DNA from: Burkholderiales bacterium
GTDB lineage: Bacteria > Pseudomonadota > Gammaproteobacteria > Burkholderiales > Burkholderiaceae_C
Length of the DNA: 64,000 bases
Assembly (NCBI GenBank): GCA_016223165.1
Contig: JACRPO010000012.1
Span: 1 to 64,000, forward strand
Reading direction: 5' to 3'
Positions 63,405 through 64,000 of the stretch are shown piece after piece. Every line of letters begins with the position of its first letter. Within the stretch, counting starts at the first letter, position 1. Under the pieces are notes generated by a model. That model was not told where the DNA came from. It saw only the letters and a program-made list of their open reading frames with translations, and searched no databases. Made by a program: the position numbers and the translations under genes.

Positions 63405-64000
63405 ACTGGACCACGCCGGCAGATCTGCGCGCCCAGGTCCAGCGTCTCTGGGATCGCGGCGACCTGGTGCGGACACCGGTATCGAGTTCCATCTCCTGGC
63501 CCCTGCGCCTGAGCCTGAAGGCTCCCAGTGCGGCAGATCTGTCTGACCGTTTCGAGGCGGTGCGCGACTGGGTGCGCGCGGTCGCCGACACCCCGCACGT
63601 CCGGATCGAGTGGCGTGAGTGGAGTCATCGCGTCCAGGGTATGCAGCGTCTTCCGGCGGCCGTCTGGCTCGATACACCACAGGACGCCTTGGCCTGCATC
63701 GGGAGGGCTCGTCAGGCACAACGATTCGAGGCGCTGTGGCAGCAAACGGCGACCGCGCAGCCGAACCTGCTGGCGTGGATGTCCAGGCGCCCGCTGCAGG
63801 CCCTGGATCTGGCCGACCGCTGGGAGCGTCTCCTGGCAGTCGTTGCGTGGCTGCAGGCGCACCCGCGCCCAGGCGTGTACCTGCGCCAGGTCGACGTACC
63901 CGGTGTGGACAGCAAGTTCATTGAGGCCCACCGCAGCGTGTTGACCGAGCTGCTGGACATGGCCCTGCAGCCCGGGGCCATCGAAACATCGGCGAACGGC
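63401..64000 (+). CDS. jetD: Wadjet type I nuclease subunit JetD (DUF3322/DUF2220), N-terminal part
   Basis: The first 200 codons are open to the end of the window. The sequence begins MNWTTPADLRAQVQRLWDRG, then VSSSISWPLRLSLKAPSAAD, RIEWREWSHRVQG and QRLPAAVWLDTPQDAL, all typical of the DUF3322 N-terminal domain of JetD. The DUF2220 Toprim-like nuclease half, which cuts the plasmid, lies outside the window. ATG 63401 overlaps the jetC stop (ATGA). Confidence 0.92.
   Translation, partial: MNWTTPADLRAQVQRLWDRGDLVRTPVSSSISWPLRLSLKAPSAADLSDRFEAVRDWVRAVADTPHVRIEWREWSHRVQGMQRLPAAVWLDTPQDALACIGRARQAQRFEALWQQTATAQPNLLAWMSRRPLQALDLADRWERLLAVVAWLQAHPRPGVYLRQVDVPGVDSKFIEAHRSVLTELLDMALQPGAIETSANG

Overview
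The window is very GC-rich DNA in which nearly every base is coding. It reads as the chromosome of a betaproteobacterium of the order Burkholderiales, probably near the Rubrivivax/Leptothrix/Methylibium group. This rests on gene content and protein style: PHA storage genes, HiPIP, a long-type TrpS, imuA-imuB, DUF3297 and DUF2145 proteins, and a fused MFS-PlsC protein. No rRNA, CRISPR array, transposase or integrase was seen. There is one tRNA gene, tRNA-Ala(CGC).

Bases 1-20700 are mostly core metabolism. They hold phaB (cut by the window edge) and phaC for polyhydroxyalkanoate storage, pgeF, an isomerase/hydrolase pair for ring-cleavage products, a Nudix hydrolase, a LapD-like degenerate GGDEF/EAL membrane protein, HiPIP with a clear terminator, a fatty acid desaturase, purN-rsmB and trpS. 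A small orphan module follows: tail tube, VgrG spike and PAAR tip, with no sheath, baseplate or ATPase. Next come DUF1015, DUF3297, an esterase and a GNAT enzyme; this block contains in-frame 9-bp minisatellites. A Tat/lipobox protein made of two related halves closes the section.

Bases 21100-30827 are a split urease locus. ureA, a small His-rich membrane protein gene, ureB, ureC and ureF are separated from ureG and ureD by about 4.7 kb. That interval carries a winged-helix/TPR protein and, on the opposite strand, a 1021-residue FG-GAP lipoprotein. No ureE is present. Bases 30908-34346 hold the SOS mutagenesis pair imuA-imuB behind a perfect LexA box, then a toxin-antitoxin pair whose PIN toxin is frameshifted.

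Bases 34390-57539 hold an amine uptake and catabolism operon (class III aminotransferase, ATPase, binding protein, two permeases) and an LplT-like/PlsC fusion. They also hold several membrane or hydrolase genes, two regulators (a HTH protein and a MarR-GNAT fusion), a four-gene ABC export operon and a DUF3501/Fe-S/rubrerythrin redox cluster. From 57658 a tRNA-Ala(CGC) gene with its own terminator is followed at once by jetA-jetB-jetC-jetD, a type I Wadjet anti-plasmid SMC system. jetD runs off the window. The tRNA-adjacent position suggests the edge of a genomic island. Short in-frame or intergenic tandem repeats (9, 10, 12, 15 and 16 bp units) recur through the window and are its most unusual sequence-level trait.
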